Shown here piece after piece: positions 1 through 12,562 of a stretch of 64,000 bases of DNA. The stretch lies in contig JTDE01002259.1 in the NCBI GenBank assembly GCA_014338405.1, forward strand, positions 5,983 through 69,982. The letters run 5' to 3'. The position numbers were made by a program, and so were the translations under genes. The stretch comes from Paragonimus skrjabini miyazakii. Taxonomy: Eukaryota > Platyhelminthes > Trematoda > Plagiorchiida > Troglotrematidae. Each line of letters opens with the position of its first letter. Position 1 is the first letter of the stretch. The notes beneath the pieces were generated by a model, which was not told the DNA's origin, made no database searches, and was given only the letters and a program-made list of their open reading frames with translations.

Positions 1-4
1 ATCT

Positions 5-160
5 TTTGGTTTGTCTTGGGGGCAATTGACGAGGGTAGTCGTGGTATTCTCGGGACCAAGATTTTGCGTACTAATTATTACGATGAGGAGAATCCGACTT
101 CTGTCAAGCGAGGACAGACCGGCGTATTTCTTTCGACGGTTTACAACAGGGTTTATCACT
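5..160. repeat. Diverged dispersed repeat, copy 1 (partner at 62534-62690)
   Basis: This stretch aligns by eye, in the same orientation, with 62534-62690. Shared anchors include tttgg(t/c)tt, gggacc near 50, actaattatta versus ttaattagta, gagaatccga, and a closing tttacaacagg. Identity is roughly 65-70 percent with small indels. It has no convincing coding content, so it is probably an old interspersed element of unknown class. Confidence 0.45.
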
Positions 161-739
161 TTGATGAATTTTACTAAGAACCAAGAATCTACTACTGTCT
201 GGATCGTATTAGAGTCATCTTCTTGTAACTTCACAAGAAAAAAGACACTATACCAATGCATATCAGTTACCAAGCGAACTTAGCATTGATGGCAGCCTTC
301 CTATATGCGTATGAGTATCAACCAATTGTTAGCGTTCATTGCTCCCACGGCCAAAAGAAACGTTCGATTTCTGTTTGTGAAAAGTGCCCAATGGAACTGA
401 CTATTTATGGCGTTGAACTTTTCACGAACTTAATCGGAGATGTGAGAGTTGACTCACTTATGTAACCACAGTTTCGGTCCTTCTATGTAGATGGCTTGAC
501 GTTTGCACAAAAATTCGTCGATGACGAAAGACGTGACACCGAGAATTAACATTCTGTTGGCTGACGTTGTTAAATTTTGGACAGTGAGCCCAGCGTGATC
601 AGTTAGATTGTGTAGAACGTGCGTTCCATAGCTGTTAGGGGACGATTTCTCGACGAATTGGTGACAGTTATCTATGCAAAACGACCGAAGATGTTTCAAA
701 TTGAACACCACTCACACTTGGTCGCAGCCTTCACTTTCA

Positions 740-960
740 GATAAGATAAATCTTTCGCCTAACCCACTTCGAAAGGAAGCACTAGACTCGAGTTTTGCTC
801 TTGTTAGAGATCATTAGTAGTGCATATCCTTGTCCGGATCGGAGTTGGCACTCTGACCCTCGTGCTTGTGAGACTATCATGTTAACTACAACGCCAACAA
901 CCTCAAAATAGGCATGATCGATTGATCATATCCAAACGCTCAACCACAACCTTGTATGGA
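740..960 (+). repeat. R1 dispersed repeat, degraded copy
   Basis: Resembles the R1 repeat at 48301-48550 in the same orientation. It shares a cttcgaaa block, agcactagactcgagtttt, the block around gtagtgcatatccttg, and a later caaacgctcaaccac block. Identity looks like about 70-75 percent. No coding content; element class unknown. Confidence 0.5.
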
Positions 961-2739
961 TAGTTTACAGCTTGTCAGATCATTTCGAAGGGAGAATGAA
1001 GAGAATCACTTTGTTTTATCCAATCTATAACCCTTCGATCAGGACTACTCAGGTTTAAGTTACTATCTACATTGAACCAACTGAACATAGTTTGCATCAG
1101 TAGTGGAATTCAATTCAGTTTGAAATAACCTCAATCCCCCAGCTTTCACAACAATCGACGATAGTTTGTTTTTCGAAACTGTTAACTTCACTAGAGCAAC
1201 CGGCTTTTATTTGCTAATTTTCTGAACGAATACTCACGGACAACCATGTTTTATAACGGTTGCCCCCAACAACGACATCCCTTTAGTTAGAGGTTTTCTT
1301 AAGCAGACTAGTCTAGTGCGATACGGTTGTGAACACACCAGCATTTTGTTGTAACAAATTAGCGAAAAGTTGCAAGGTTTAAGCATTGTATTTTCTAGGC
1401 ATGCTTTTGATGAAATCTAGAACAATGTGGTCAATACCACACTTCGTGAACGGTTTCAAAACAGAGCCAACCACTGCCACAACAGATTTTGACTATGTAG
1501 TATCGTGATGTACGTTTGCTATCTCAGTTACCAATTGAATTACGGAGCTGTATCGCATACAGGGATGTTGTTCAAACAAAACATTTATTTTGAACACGGT
1601 TTCCTACCTGTAAACAAAGGAGTTATCGGAATGAGACATTAAGTACAAAATATATAGGATACTGAAGTACTGAAGAACCTATTGGAATGTTTTAATATTG
1701 CCTACATAGTGATACTTCCAGTCATCACCTATTCCGGATAGAATGCCATCACCAACACACGTACACAGGGTTCCTTTTTAGTTTCAGCCAGTTTTCAGAC
1801 GTCCATCACACAACAGCTGATAAAAACGTAGGCGTACGAACAATCCAAGTCGAAATTGAAATCTTGTTTTCCGTGAACTTTTATCTTTCACTCTTTCTCT
1901 TATTGCTGAGTTCCTTCATAAACCTCTACACAGTGAAAATTGTCAAACGAACAGCCACGGATCATCAACAATATTCAAGAGCCCTGTGTATTTTCGGTTG
2001 AAGTGAAGGATAGGTTTACAAGAATTTCTGATCACTTATTGTCCCACAATCAAGCTGTTAAATACTTCATCGTCAATTTTTTATCGGTTTTTCTGATTCT
2101 TTCGTGTTGGTTTCTGTTTTCTGTGGATGTTCCCTACATACGTTTCCCACAGTTTTATGATAGCACTAAAAACCTCAACCAATCAGTACGCTAATGTCTG
2201 GTAATGGATCCAATGTTGGCATCCAGCTGATTGGTTGAATCAAATATTTTTGATCGATCAAGTAAAGTCGAGATTGCCATATGAATCATCTGAAATGATA
2301 ATCCATGTGCTCTTTGTTCTCATTATTTCATGTAAGCTTGATATACATCGACTACGGATAAACAAAAACCAGCATGGTCGTCACATCGTGCTATTCAGAC
2401 CAAAGTGTTAGCACGGTAGCAATCTTGTCAATTTTCCGATGGCAGCTGTACGTATATAACGACCCGATCACCCGAGACGAGAAGATATGTTCAAAAAATG
2501 TCACCGGGACGGTACATTCTGCTGGTGTGTGTGTAAATGTGACGACCTGTTAACGGTCGATAGTATTATTATACGGTACAATGATTTGAAAGTGAACGAG
2601 GGTTATTTCATGTTTCTTCTGACAAGGTTTCAGAAGCGAGTTTCCCTCTGTAAATGCGGCACATCAAAAATTCGGAACTTTGCCGCGATCAGCATTTGAA
2701 CACAAGTTCATGCGCTTGTGAGACGAACTTGTTGATAAC

Positions 2740-3200
2740 TGTGCAGTTTACCTCGGCTAGGTACGATCGAATTATCACTCCACTACTGTCAGCCACAGTA
2801 ATGCGTGTGGACTGTTCAAGTTGGTCGATACTTCCGAAAGGTGACACAGTAACTGTCTCTCTTTTGCAATCGACCACTATTTCCCAGTCGAGTCGAAGTC
2901 ACAGATTTTATTGACTTCGTTGAGTGGTGTCTTTAACTAGTCGGGAATTTTTCTGGTCAAGAGACTGAAAACCACGCTCGTAATCCAGTCGCATCCAATG
3001 TGAAATCAGTGACGGCGACCAGCAAGTTCGTCTCACCGGCACGTGGACTCGAATTCAGCCCCCGATCAAGACAAAGACATACATTTCACTGATAAACCCC
3101 ACTAGAAGAACGAGACTCGAGTTCAATACTATTTCTCAGAAAGGGTTGCCTGAAGTATCTGCCTGAGTAGATAGGCTACGCTCGGTTGTGAATGACGTTC
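2740..3200. repeat. R1-related repeat remnants
   Basis: Positions 2760-2900 share gatcgaattatcac, gtgacacagtaactgtc and nearby blocks with 48510-48640 on the plus strand. Positions 3105-3200 resemble the opposite orientation, with a cgagactcgagtt block followed by a cagaaaggg block. Both are badly decayed, so they are grouped as remnants rather than defined copies. Confidence 0.35.
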
Positions 3201-4797
3201 AAACAGACATCAAGCTAAGTCATCAAGTACTCACCAGTACTATCGTTCCGGATAGTTTAGTAACGCATTTTTCGTCTTTTACTTCGATGACACCGGGTTT
3301 ACATATCCAAACATATGTAACCGGACAATGCCATATAGCCAAACTTACTGGCTGTATATATCTGAATCAATTTCTATCATCCACCACTCTTCAAACACTT
3401 GAGGGCAGGTTGCGAATCGTGGTGAATGAACAAGGTCAACAAGTTCGTTAATATCTGATGTTCGTTATTTCCCTTCAAGGTCTCATTAGAAATCAGTAAT
3501 CGATTGATTGCAGTGAGGAGTTTGGAGAATGTGATTCGATGAGTTCAGGTCTGCGACCACGTTCATGCCTTCATGCAACTTCTATGAATGACAAGCAGAC
3601 CAGTTTTAGGCAAACACTCGCTAAAATCGATCATTCACTTTGGTGTCTTTTCTAGAATCAGCTTCTGTCCTTGTATTCATGGAAGAGGGTTCACACTTGA
3701 ATGGCTTGACGTACTTCGCCGCAGTTTATTTTCATGTCTACCGGTTGCTATTGTCCCAAGATCAGATGGATGGTTTTCTTCTGAACGTGCTCTCTGAATA
3801 GATCAGTGTTAACATCGTAAACTACCAAACCAATAGTCGCAAGGCGAAGCAAGCATACTGTCCTCTTGGTTGCTCTTGTTCAGACTTCGGATAGCGGGCT
3901 AGCACGCCAATCCTTATATCGCACTCCTTGTTTATAAACCGAAAACTTAAACGCCAGTGCATTCATTACTAAGCGGTAGTGCTGACGGCGAGGTTGTTTT
4001 CCGTTTGTTTGATGTAACAACCACTTGTTTCTTCGGTAAGGCTTACACAAGCGTGATTGTGTAACTTTGTAATTTTGAAACCTCCATTGTGTTTTACGCA
4101 GCCCGGCAACTATCCTCAAAGCACTAATCTGTTTAACTCCCTCACCCTAACAACATGTTCATATGTGCGCCTGCATCTTATATATGCGATGCAACGCGAC
4201 GACAATACACCTAAAACTGGCTCCTTTGCTACTTTGTTTTCCAAGCTGGATCTACGTCGGGTATGTTGTTGTCGTTGATGGTATTCATGTTTCACAACAT
4301 TTGGTTAAGTAACACCTGATTTTGCGCTTCTGTTCAAACTGGTAATTGTTTCAGCTTGGAACTAGAATTACCGAACACTTACCGAAACGGGTTCAACAAA
4401 CAGTCACACAATCAAGCCACTCCACGACAAACACCCGGAAGAAGACAGCGTCATCGATTGCCAAGCGTTACTTGATGACGCAACATGTGATTGACTCATC
4501 AAAGTCATTACGTGTTCTGTTCTCGAGTCGAAACAAACGTTTACTACGACATGCCAAGGCCACTGCAATCAGACACCATCACCCTATTTTGTGCGTACAA
4601 AAAGAACAGATTGTGACGTTGATGCTGCCGTGGTAGTAACTGAAGTGGTTTTGAACTTTGACCTTTTGTGATTGTCTTGTGGTTTGGAATTTTGTGCATT
4701 TTAACTCGACTGCAGTAGACACCAGTAGAGATGCAGCGAAGTCTGCTCGAGCATAAATCGTGTAATAATTGAAAATTACCGTAGAAATCATTAAGAA

Positions 4798-4990
4798 CAA
4801 TTTTGGTTTCAGCGAACAGAACTGTTCTCGATAAATTCTCATCTTAGGCTGGTACAATTATATATCAGATCAAGTAGTAGTAAGGGCGATTATGGATCAA
4901 CACTAGTACGAGGGTAAAACGATTGGGTAAAACACAAACAAGACTTCGTTGTGGTTATGATCACAAGGGAGGTAGGTTTTGGGAAGTCAG
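4798..4990. repeat. PLE inverted terminal repeat, left arm
   Basis: Reverse complement of 5711-5898. The outer 55 bp or so is almost identical. Then comes a diverged stretch, and then a well conserved block covering gtacgagggtaa, gacttcgttgtggttatgat and the closing gggaagtcag. Confidence 0.8.
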
Positions 4991-4994
4991 TGTT

Positions 4995-5704
4995 AATTGG
5001 GGTGAGTTGGGGGTGGGGGGCTGGATCAATTTGTCGTGTGGGTTGACTGCAGGTGTTTGGCGACTGTAATCTCAGGGTGTGAACGAACTGTTTTTGAACA
5101 CACAAATCCAGCTGACGTAATCGGATTGCGACCGCCTCGGCTATGGATAGGATGCGCCACTTGATCATTCGTGCAGCGGCGGCCGGGGCACGGTAGACGA
5201 TGTGAGGCGTCTTATCTATGTCTGCGTGTCGGTCACAGTCGACTAGGTGGACCAGAATAGATGAGTTATTGTTCTTTGTTGTTCCGGAGCGAATTCTTTC
5301 TGACAAACGCCTAGTGGTGCGACCAATATATGCTGAACCACAGAAACAGGTAAATGAATAGATCAAAAATGAGGCAGCACCGTTAAGCATATTATCTTTC
5401 AGATTAAGTAGCACCGTCCGTTTTAAGTGGAACGTTACGATAGGACTTGCACATGATAGGTACTACAGATCGCGTCAGGTAGTTGGCACGTTATCAGCTC
5501 GGCTGCCGCGTCCCCTTTGAACGGCAGAGCTATACAGATCTTTTTCTTGTCAGCTGTGTATACTGGGGCTTGCATAGGTCTCTCTTGCATGTTTCTGATA
5601 ATAAATTTCTCAGTAGAGGCCTTACCAGAAAGGATATCCTGTAGCATGCTTAACTCCAATTCTATCGTTTCTTCCGTACAGATTCTTTTTGACAAATAGA
5701 GCAA
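4995..5704 (-). pseudogene. PLE ORF 3' part: linker plus GIY-YIG endonuclease
   Basis: Two consecutive minus-strand frames, 5704-5435 then 5414-4890, represent one broken ORF. The first carries the KKKICIALPFKGDAAAE stretch typical of the region after the PLE reverse transcriptase thumb. The second has IYSFTC, then SAYIGRTTRRLSERI near 5330, the GIY-YIG core with its invariant arginine-rich helix, and later AIRLRQLDLCVQKQFVHTL, the usual PLE tail. In PLEs this domain nicks target DNA for target-primed reverse transcription. The frame break lies near 5415-5434. There is no upstream RT, so this copy is not functional. Confidence 0.85.
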
Positions 5705-5710
5705 TTAAAA

Positions 5711-5898
5711 CTGACTTCCCAAACCTCTCTTGTGATCATAACCACAACGAAGTCGTGTTTATGTTTTACCCAATCGTCTTACCCTCGTACTATTTTTGGT
5801 CAATAATTTCCTTTACTGCCTCTTGATTTGATATATAATTGCACCAGCCTAAGATGAGAATTTATCGAGAACAGTTCTGTTCGCTGAAACCAAAATTG
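5711..5898. repeat. PLE inverted terminal repeat, right arm
   Basis: Partner of 4798-4990 in opposite orientation. It lies immediately beyond the linker-coding sequence, so the repeat brackets the truncated ORF. The outer end is the best preserved part. Confidence 0.8.
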
Positions 5899-6924
5899 TA
5901 CTTAAGTCGTGTAATGTCAGCCTTTTGCCTGCTCTATTCAAATCGTTTCAGTGTTACATAATCATCTAGAGAATAGTATTGAAGCACCCTTGCTCGTGCA
6001 ATGCTCTCGCTGTACACGGACAACACGTGGGAACCTCGATGGCCGGTCGTCCTAGCAAAGGAGTGTGCAGTTTGACAGGTACTAGTATTTTTATCCAACT
6101 GTTCTCGTTTTGTTGATAGGATGGTACGTCGGTAAGAGAACATCTAGTATACCTGAAATTATGTTGTGATGACTTTACATCATTTTTAGTATAATATCAT
6201 CAAGTTATTATTTTGTGCTTTTATTTTGATTCTATCTGTTTGTTTTAGCTATTTATTTAATTTCCATTTAATTTTATTCATTTGTTTTGATCTATTCCCC
6301 TGAATGTTCAACCAAACCATGCTCTTTGTTAAGTGGTTCCTTCTTTGTCACTGGCTGTGAGAAACCACTGGTATGCCTGTTCTTTCGAATCACCCCCAAT
6401 GCATTAGCATGACTATAGAGTTTTTCGTTCGTTTGAAACTTTTCTTCCCCTTGACGTTCTATTTCTTTCCTCTGATTTACGATATTCAAAACTTGTGTTT
6501 TGCTGCTCTTAGTGTAATCAGCAGTCTCTCTGACTTCCCCATTTATTCATGGGAATAGCATTCACCTGCTCACTCTACCACCTGGTTCAGTCAAAGTCGA
6601 CTCTAATATAAGTTGTCAGATCTGCAATACAGATGTGCTCGGCATTAGTATAGCCACAACCAGAAGTGAACGTTGGATAAGTGAACGGCAGAGTAAATTG
6701 CAGTCATGTTTGGTCTTTTCGCTGTCCAAATTAAGTGTGGTATGGTGATAACAGTTCTTCATCAACTTCCGATCACACTGTGAACTTCACTCGTGGCTTA
6801 ACATTACGGGACGTGGGGAAACTAATTCCCGCTGGTGGGGGGCTAAACATGAATCGATAGTAGGTTCACTAATAGGTCCGCCGCATGAAGTTCCTCATTA
6901 GACACTCACCTCTTTCGAGACGAG

Positions 6925-9215
6925 AGCTTCTAGTCAAAGTTCAGTTGCCGCCCATCTGCAAGACGTCCCTGTATCCACTAACGCCGAGGGTTTGTGGAAA
7001 CAACTGAAGGAACATATCACGACGGCAACCATCAAGACGATCGGTATCGAATGTCAGAAACCTCCGAACTGATCCGACCACAACAACGGGGCTATTTTCA
7101 GCTTGGTACCTTCGAAAAATGCAGCTGTTGCCGCCTTTACAATGGACCCGGACAATAAAGACGAAAGAGTGACATTCCGGAGTACCCACTGTCAACTGTC
7201 CCAACGTGTTCGCGAGATCAAGGATGACTGGTAGGGGAGTCAGGGTGAGCGGATGCAGGGCTACGCCGAACGCCGACGACACAAGCAGTTCTAAGTTTCG
7301 TTTAAGGCGATTTTCGGTTCATCCGTCAAGTCTATCAAAGCACTGATTGGCATGGACTCTGGCTCTTCATGCACTCAACCGGAGGACATCATAAAAATCT
7401 GGTGCAGACACTTAAAACCGTCATGTTACCACTGATTTGGAGCCTTTTGAATAACTTGTCACAGTAGAGTCATAAAGAGTTATTGGACAAACGGAAAGTC
7501 AACCACTGAAAACGGGTTGAAGAGTGACGAGGCCGCTTTGGAATGCACTTTGCTCAAGTTGGTTTACTAAATCTGGGAGTAAAAAGTAGTCCCTCAAGAG
7601 CTCAATAATGCCCTGATACTACTTTTGTTTAAAAACAAGAGTTACCAGTAGTTATCGGGCCACTGGTCTACCAACTTGTACTAGACAGGTGGAATATAGA
7701 ATCCTGTTGAACCGCCTCAATACGGAAATTTTGGAAGGCAATATTCCTGAGGAGCAGTGTGGATTCCGGGTGAGTTGTCATATAATCCACATGAAGTTCG
7801 CTGCTTGACAGGTCCACGAAAGTTCCATAAACACAATCAGCTTCCGTGCTTCTTGTTTGTGAATTTCATCAATACGTTTACTTCCGTGAGCCTTGATGCA
7901 TTGTGGACAATGCCTCGTAAGTGTGGATGTGCGGGTAAGTTCACCAATTAAATTAGGTTATTACATGTAGATAAGAAAGCGAGATCGAACTGTGATAATT
8001 GTGGCATTTTCACTGGTGTGGAGCAGGGTTGTTTCCCAGCACCAATCCTATTTATTTTTTCTTGATTGCAATGCTCTTAAAAACTGCAAAGATGGTGTTG
8101 GAGGGGATTAGAACACGGATAGTCTACTTTGGAATCTACGACATTTTGGTGCTCTCAACCGGCTACATACTTCGACGATGAACGTGCTTTTGCATGCAGA
8201 GGATAGTGCGCTGTTTGCACATAATGAAGATGAACTTCAGTGAATGTTCACAGCATTCGTGACCAGGGCACCCAAATTTGGTTTGGATATCAATGCAAGT
8301 AGAATATTTTCCTTCTTTCAGTCTTCTCCGGGCGAATGTATTGTGCCTGCGTGTGGAAACCCCATCAATCGAAAGATGGTGAATAGATTCACAGAGTTCT
8401 GCTACTTGGCTAGCAATTTGTCGATAGATTTGTCCGTGAACCGCAAGTTGTGGGCTAACGAGGCGAAGGTTAACGCTACCCCCGAACGCTTTAAAAAATG
8501 TATCTAGAAGAATCATAGCTTGAAAATGAAAATTAACCTGTTTGTTTACCACTCAATTGTACTGTCCGCGCTTTTGTACGATGATGCAACCTGGACACTG
8601 TATCAAAGGAATATGTGGTTTATAAATTGCTCCCACTAGAAGTACCCGAGAGTTAATGGGGGTAGTTAACGGTTGGACACGTTTGCGAACACTGAGTTAC
8701 TGCTGTAGTGAGGACAGGCGATCGTACTATACTACTCTCGCCACTACTTTTCAGTAGCGGGGCAATAGTATAGGTTTTAACATTAATGTATTCGCAGGAA
8801 AAATACAAGAAGGAACATCGGAGTGCAGCATCGTATGAAATGGTTCTTGGTACGTAAAGGAACTGAGCATTGGTATCTGTGGCAACCGTGACGTTCTGGA
8901 CCCAGTACCGTACGCAGATGAGTGTTTTTGTTAATTGTCGTCCTGAAAAGCATAACCCACCTGTTGGTTTCCTGAATAAATAACTCTTGCGCCATCCATG
9001 TTTTTAGCTCACAACACTGTGGTATGAAAATGTGGATGGAACTGTGGTCATGCCAATACTTAGTTAGCTTCATGGAACAGGGCACGTTCGTAGGATGGAC
9101 AAGGAATGAATTCCGAGGCAGCTGCTGTTCGGACGACTGAAAGCAAGTAGGCGAAATCCTGGTGTTCAGAAGCTACGATACCAGGAGGTTATCCAGGTAA
9201 GTGTTCTGCACTGTG
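6925..9215 (+). mobile_element. Decayed LINE (non-LTR retrotransposon), interrupted by a repeat
   Basis: A heavily mutated plus-strand LINE recognisable through scattered protein similarity. About 6925-7240 matches the endonuclease-to-RT linker. 7690-7770 holds an early RT block (LLNRLN then EEQCGFR). About 8020-8060 has VEQGCFPAPILF, the RT GVKQGC block. 8210-8300 has AHNEDELQ and later FGLDIN. 8350-8640 matches the region after the palm. 9067-9215 encodes the tail (GHVRRM then FGRLKASRRNPG). Stops and frameshifts occur throughout. The 8641-9066 gap is occupied by an unrelated repeat. The RT clade was not assigned. It is non-functional. Confidence 0.7.
8795..9015. repeat. Dispersed repeat R2, copy 1, inserted in the LINE
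   Basis: Aligns in the same orientation with 12336-12562. Shared blocks include gcaggaaaa, aatcggagtgca or similar, ggaactgagcattg, a gcagatgagtg-type block, gaataaataac and gcgccatcc or its variant. Identity is roughly 70 percent. It separates two parts of the LINE at 6925-9215, so it probably inserted there. Class unknown; there is no credible ORF. Confidence 0.6.
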
Positions 9216-10201
9216 CTAAAGATAATCGATTATGAAGGGACTCAGCCATAAACCGGACGGTCAGAAGGAATATAATTCAGAGAGGTGTCCAAAAGTTAAA
9301 TGACCAACGGTTGAGCTGTCATGGATTTAAATGCGCGGTAAACAAGGGGACCAAAGATGATATAGGTCGTGTTCACATGAATATATGACATTGCAATGAG
9401 TGTTGTTGCGAATGTGCTGATCGTTTCTTATTGGTAGGTCACTAACGTACCCATAGCACACTATTAACGAAGCGACTCCGAGTGCGTTAGGCGCAAGTAA
9501 GTTGTCTGCTTTGTTTGTTTTTTCGTTGGTATCAACCAACGACGGCCACCGTTTTTTAAGTCACTCTTTCTGCTTTTCAAAAATCTAAGCCATTGTGACT
9601 ATTTATCTTCTCTTTAATTCAGCCTTGTTGGTGCATCGTATGATGAATGTTTTGTTTGTTTTTCAGTCCAACTTTACATGTTTGCCTCTCTTCCTCCCAA
9701 CGACAATGCGATAATATGTCCTCTTTTATCGACTTTTTTCTCGTTTTGTTTTCAACATCTTTCTTCCCAGCTTTTATGTTGCCACTTGATTCTCCCCACT
9801 TTGTATACACTTCTCTACTGGCCTACCATCTGGCTAACCAGTATCAGCAGACTGAACACAAATGTCTCTACTCACAAACCTCCTGGTCTTTTTTCCACCG
9901 AGTGTACGGTGGATACGTGTTGTGTGGTTATAGCTACAGATGTTTTAACGCAAGTTACTTGTGATCAGTGTTATACGCAGCCGTTCTTTGGCTTTCTGTT
10001 AACTTGGCAGGTTAATCCGAAACGGATACGGCAAACCAAGGACAAACTAGAGATATGGATTTCTTTGTTCATGTCTTTTCGGACAAATACAATATGGGTA
10101 GACTCTTAACTGAATACCTGGGTTCCGAGGCAAAGACTGGACACTTGTCAAACCGGACCCATGTCAACAGTAATGTTCCACATGAACTTATTTTGGGTCA
10201 G

Positions 10202-10231
10202 CATCATCATCATCATCATCGACATCATCAT
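10202..10231. repeat. (CAT)n microsatellite
   Basis: Imperfect ATC/CAT trinucleotide run. On the minus strand it reads (TGA)n, like the 3' tails of the RTE copies in this window, but I could not see RTE coding sequence next to it. Confidence 0.85.
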
Positions 10232-12335
10232 CGCCACCAACGACAGCAATACATTAGTGACCCTCGTTGATACTCCACTGCTACTTTTGGCTCTCTCTTG
10301 TTCATCCGGTTTATTCATGAGTTACCGATCACTGCCAGATCGCTAATGTTGTTCTGTCCTGATAAAACAAACATCTGGCGATTTATACTGTCTGGAAGAT
10401 ACGGAAGTACAGCCGAATGGTTTCAGCCAAATTCACCAATGGTTCGTAGATAACAACCAGTTGTTCAACATGAACGTATGCGTGTGTGTGCATATGTGCA
10501 GACTGTTTTCTCGTCGATATTAAACTAGTTGTTTTCGTGAAAGAATGAGACCAAAGGACTGTGGTAATCGATAATTCATATTTATCTACAGCCAGGGCTG
10601 ACAAGAACAAATAGCATTGAATCTATCAGAAAGGATTTGTGGATCTTCCACTTTGAGAACTCTTTCATTATGTACAGTTACACAATCTTCTTATACTTAA
10701 ACACGAAAGCATAGGGTTGGCGCTTTATATTACTGAGAGTGTTTCCAGAAATCTACTGTAAATATGTTACGATGCTAGGGAGAGTTTTTTCCCAGAGGGG
10801 TGAGCAACACCATGACATGACGCATTACAGACATTTCATACGAAAATTCGTTTACACACCAGGCCACCCATCAGCCGTCTTCCAACAAAAGAGGACTGAC
10901 ACCTAATGGGTTCATTGTCTGCAAATGGACCATGAAGTGGATGAGTTATTAGGTGGACAGCACTAGTTCGTAGTTGGAATTTTCCCATACTGAGACGTAC
11001 TGCTAAATTTCGTGAGCAGAGTTGACTTCGTTGAGAACTTGAAGGCACGTAGTCTGATGGGAACCTACGTAGGACGTAATTAACTCTAGGTTTCCTGGCC
11101 ACTCCCCCAACCCGCTCCAAGAGATAATCAACAGTAAATATATGTCGGAATGTTGTGTCATTGTACTCTAGTGTTCGGCACCAGCAAGAATGCATCATCG
11201 TGATTTCAGGCAAAATTCTTTTGTTGACCTTCAATCAATTTTAGTTCGCAATTATAAATCCAGAAACAATTGGTTCCTTAGTGGACATGAATGTGACAGA
11301 CAGAAGATGCATATCATAAGATATCCCCTACAGTAATATACATGAACAAATATCCAGTCTAAACACCGACCGGAAGTCACCGCTAGAGGGACCATACATA
11401 TGGACAGGAAATGAAAAACACGAAAGTATTTATAACCGTGGTAGCCACAGAGTGCAAACAATTTTTTTTGAAAGCAGTAATAGATTAGGAAGGTTAATCA
11501 TCAGACTTGAAAAACCGGGGGATGCGTTTCCGGATGACCTGAAACGTCACATGGAATACATCACAAACTGTGATTCTGTTTCGCATGGATAATGTTTCTG
11601 TTTGCTGGATGTAACCTGTTAATTCATAATCGTGCACCTGGATTTGCTTGTGCTTCTAACCACTTTGGATGTGTTTGTTGAAAAGAACAGGTTATTGTCG
11701 ATTTGTGCTCATGTATGTTTCCAGTATGAGCTGCGGTATCTTCTACGAAACACTGAACATATTGCAGACTTGTGCTCCGGTCTATCCAAAACGGTCACCT
11801 CGCAACTGACCATCTGAAGCTTCTATACCAAATGAAACTGTTTATTTCCGGGTACTACTCAATCACGGCCCAGGAGTGTATCATCTGAAATACTCTTTCA
11901 GAAATTGTCGTGACGGCACCACCAATGAATGAATTCAAACGCAAACTGGACACCAAGCCACATTGGAACCAATCCTTTAAGGTGAAGTAGTGCCGCATGT
12001 CACGTGTGCCTATAATGTGTTTGCTAAGTTGTTATTGCATTTCTGTTCAGCTCTACGATTATTCATTAACTTTCCATTGTTTCACAACCCTCATTTTTCT
12101 CATTCACCATGCAACTTTGCATAACACAATTAATCTAACTGCTGGGTCGGTAAAGAACGAACAATAGAGGTAACCCGGTGACATTCTGTGCAATCTAACA
12201 CTGCACTCATTCGCGATGTTAACTACATGGAAAGTATCTTTATACTTCTGCAATGGAGTTGAGCGACCGTAACATACTTCTCATACAACTGCCATTCAGT
12301 AGTAGGACCGGAGCATATATTTTGACATGCTACAA

Positions 12336-12562
12336 GCCGCAGGAAAAGAGCAGGAAGGAAAATCGGAGTGCAATAACACCCATAGGAGTCCCTGCTACTT
12401 AATGGAACTGAGCATTGACGTATGCGGCAGCCGAGACGATTTGAGGCCGAATACCGCGTGCAAATGAGTGGTTTTGTTTCAGGTTTTGTTTCAATGCTTA
12501 ACCCCTGTATTGCTTGGTCGAATAAATAACCCTTACGCCATCCGCGTTCTCGGATCACAACA
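12336..12562. repeat. Dispersed repeat R2, copy 2
   Basis: Partner of 8795-9015. It preserves the same order of blocks, including ggaactgagcattg and gaataaataaccctta. This copy is outside any recognised LINE, so the block is a repeat in its own right and not part of the LINE. Confidence 0.6.

Larger units (their letters stand above)
161..4766. other. Gene-less stretch with degraded repeats
   Basis: No open frame here resembles a known protein, and the longest are under 100 residues. Apart from the R1-type repeat remnants at 740-960 and 2740-3200 I see only unstructured sequence. It could be intergenic or intronic. Confidence 0.5.
4767..5902 (-). mobile_element. Penelope-like element, 5'-truncated, with inverted terminal repeats
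   Basis: A minus-strand PLE remnant. Its interior encodes the RT-to-endonuclease linker (5435-5704) and a GIY-YIG endonuclease (about 4995-5414). The interior is enclosed by inverted repeats of about 190 bp (4798-4990 and 5711-5898). A 13-bp near-duplication with one mismatch, taaRtcgtgtaat, occurs at 4754-4766 and 5903-5915 and may be the target-site duplication. PLEs are known to carry terminal repeats in direct or inverted arrangement and to be 5' truncated, which fits. The reverse transcriptase palm is absent. Family assignment is strong; exact ends are inferred. Confidence 0.8.
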
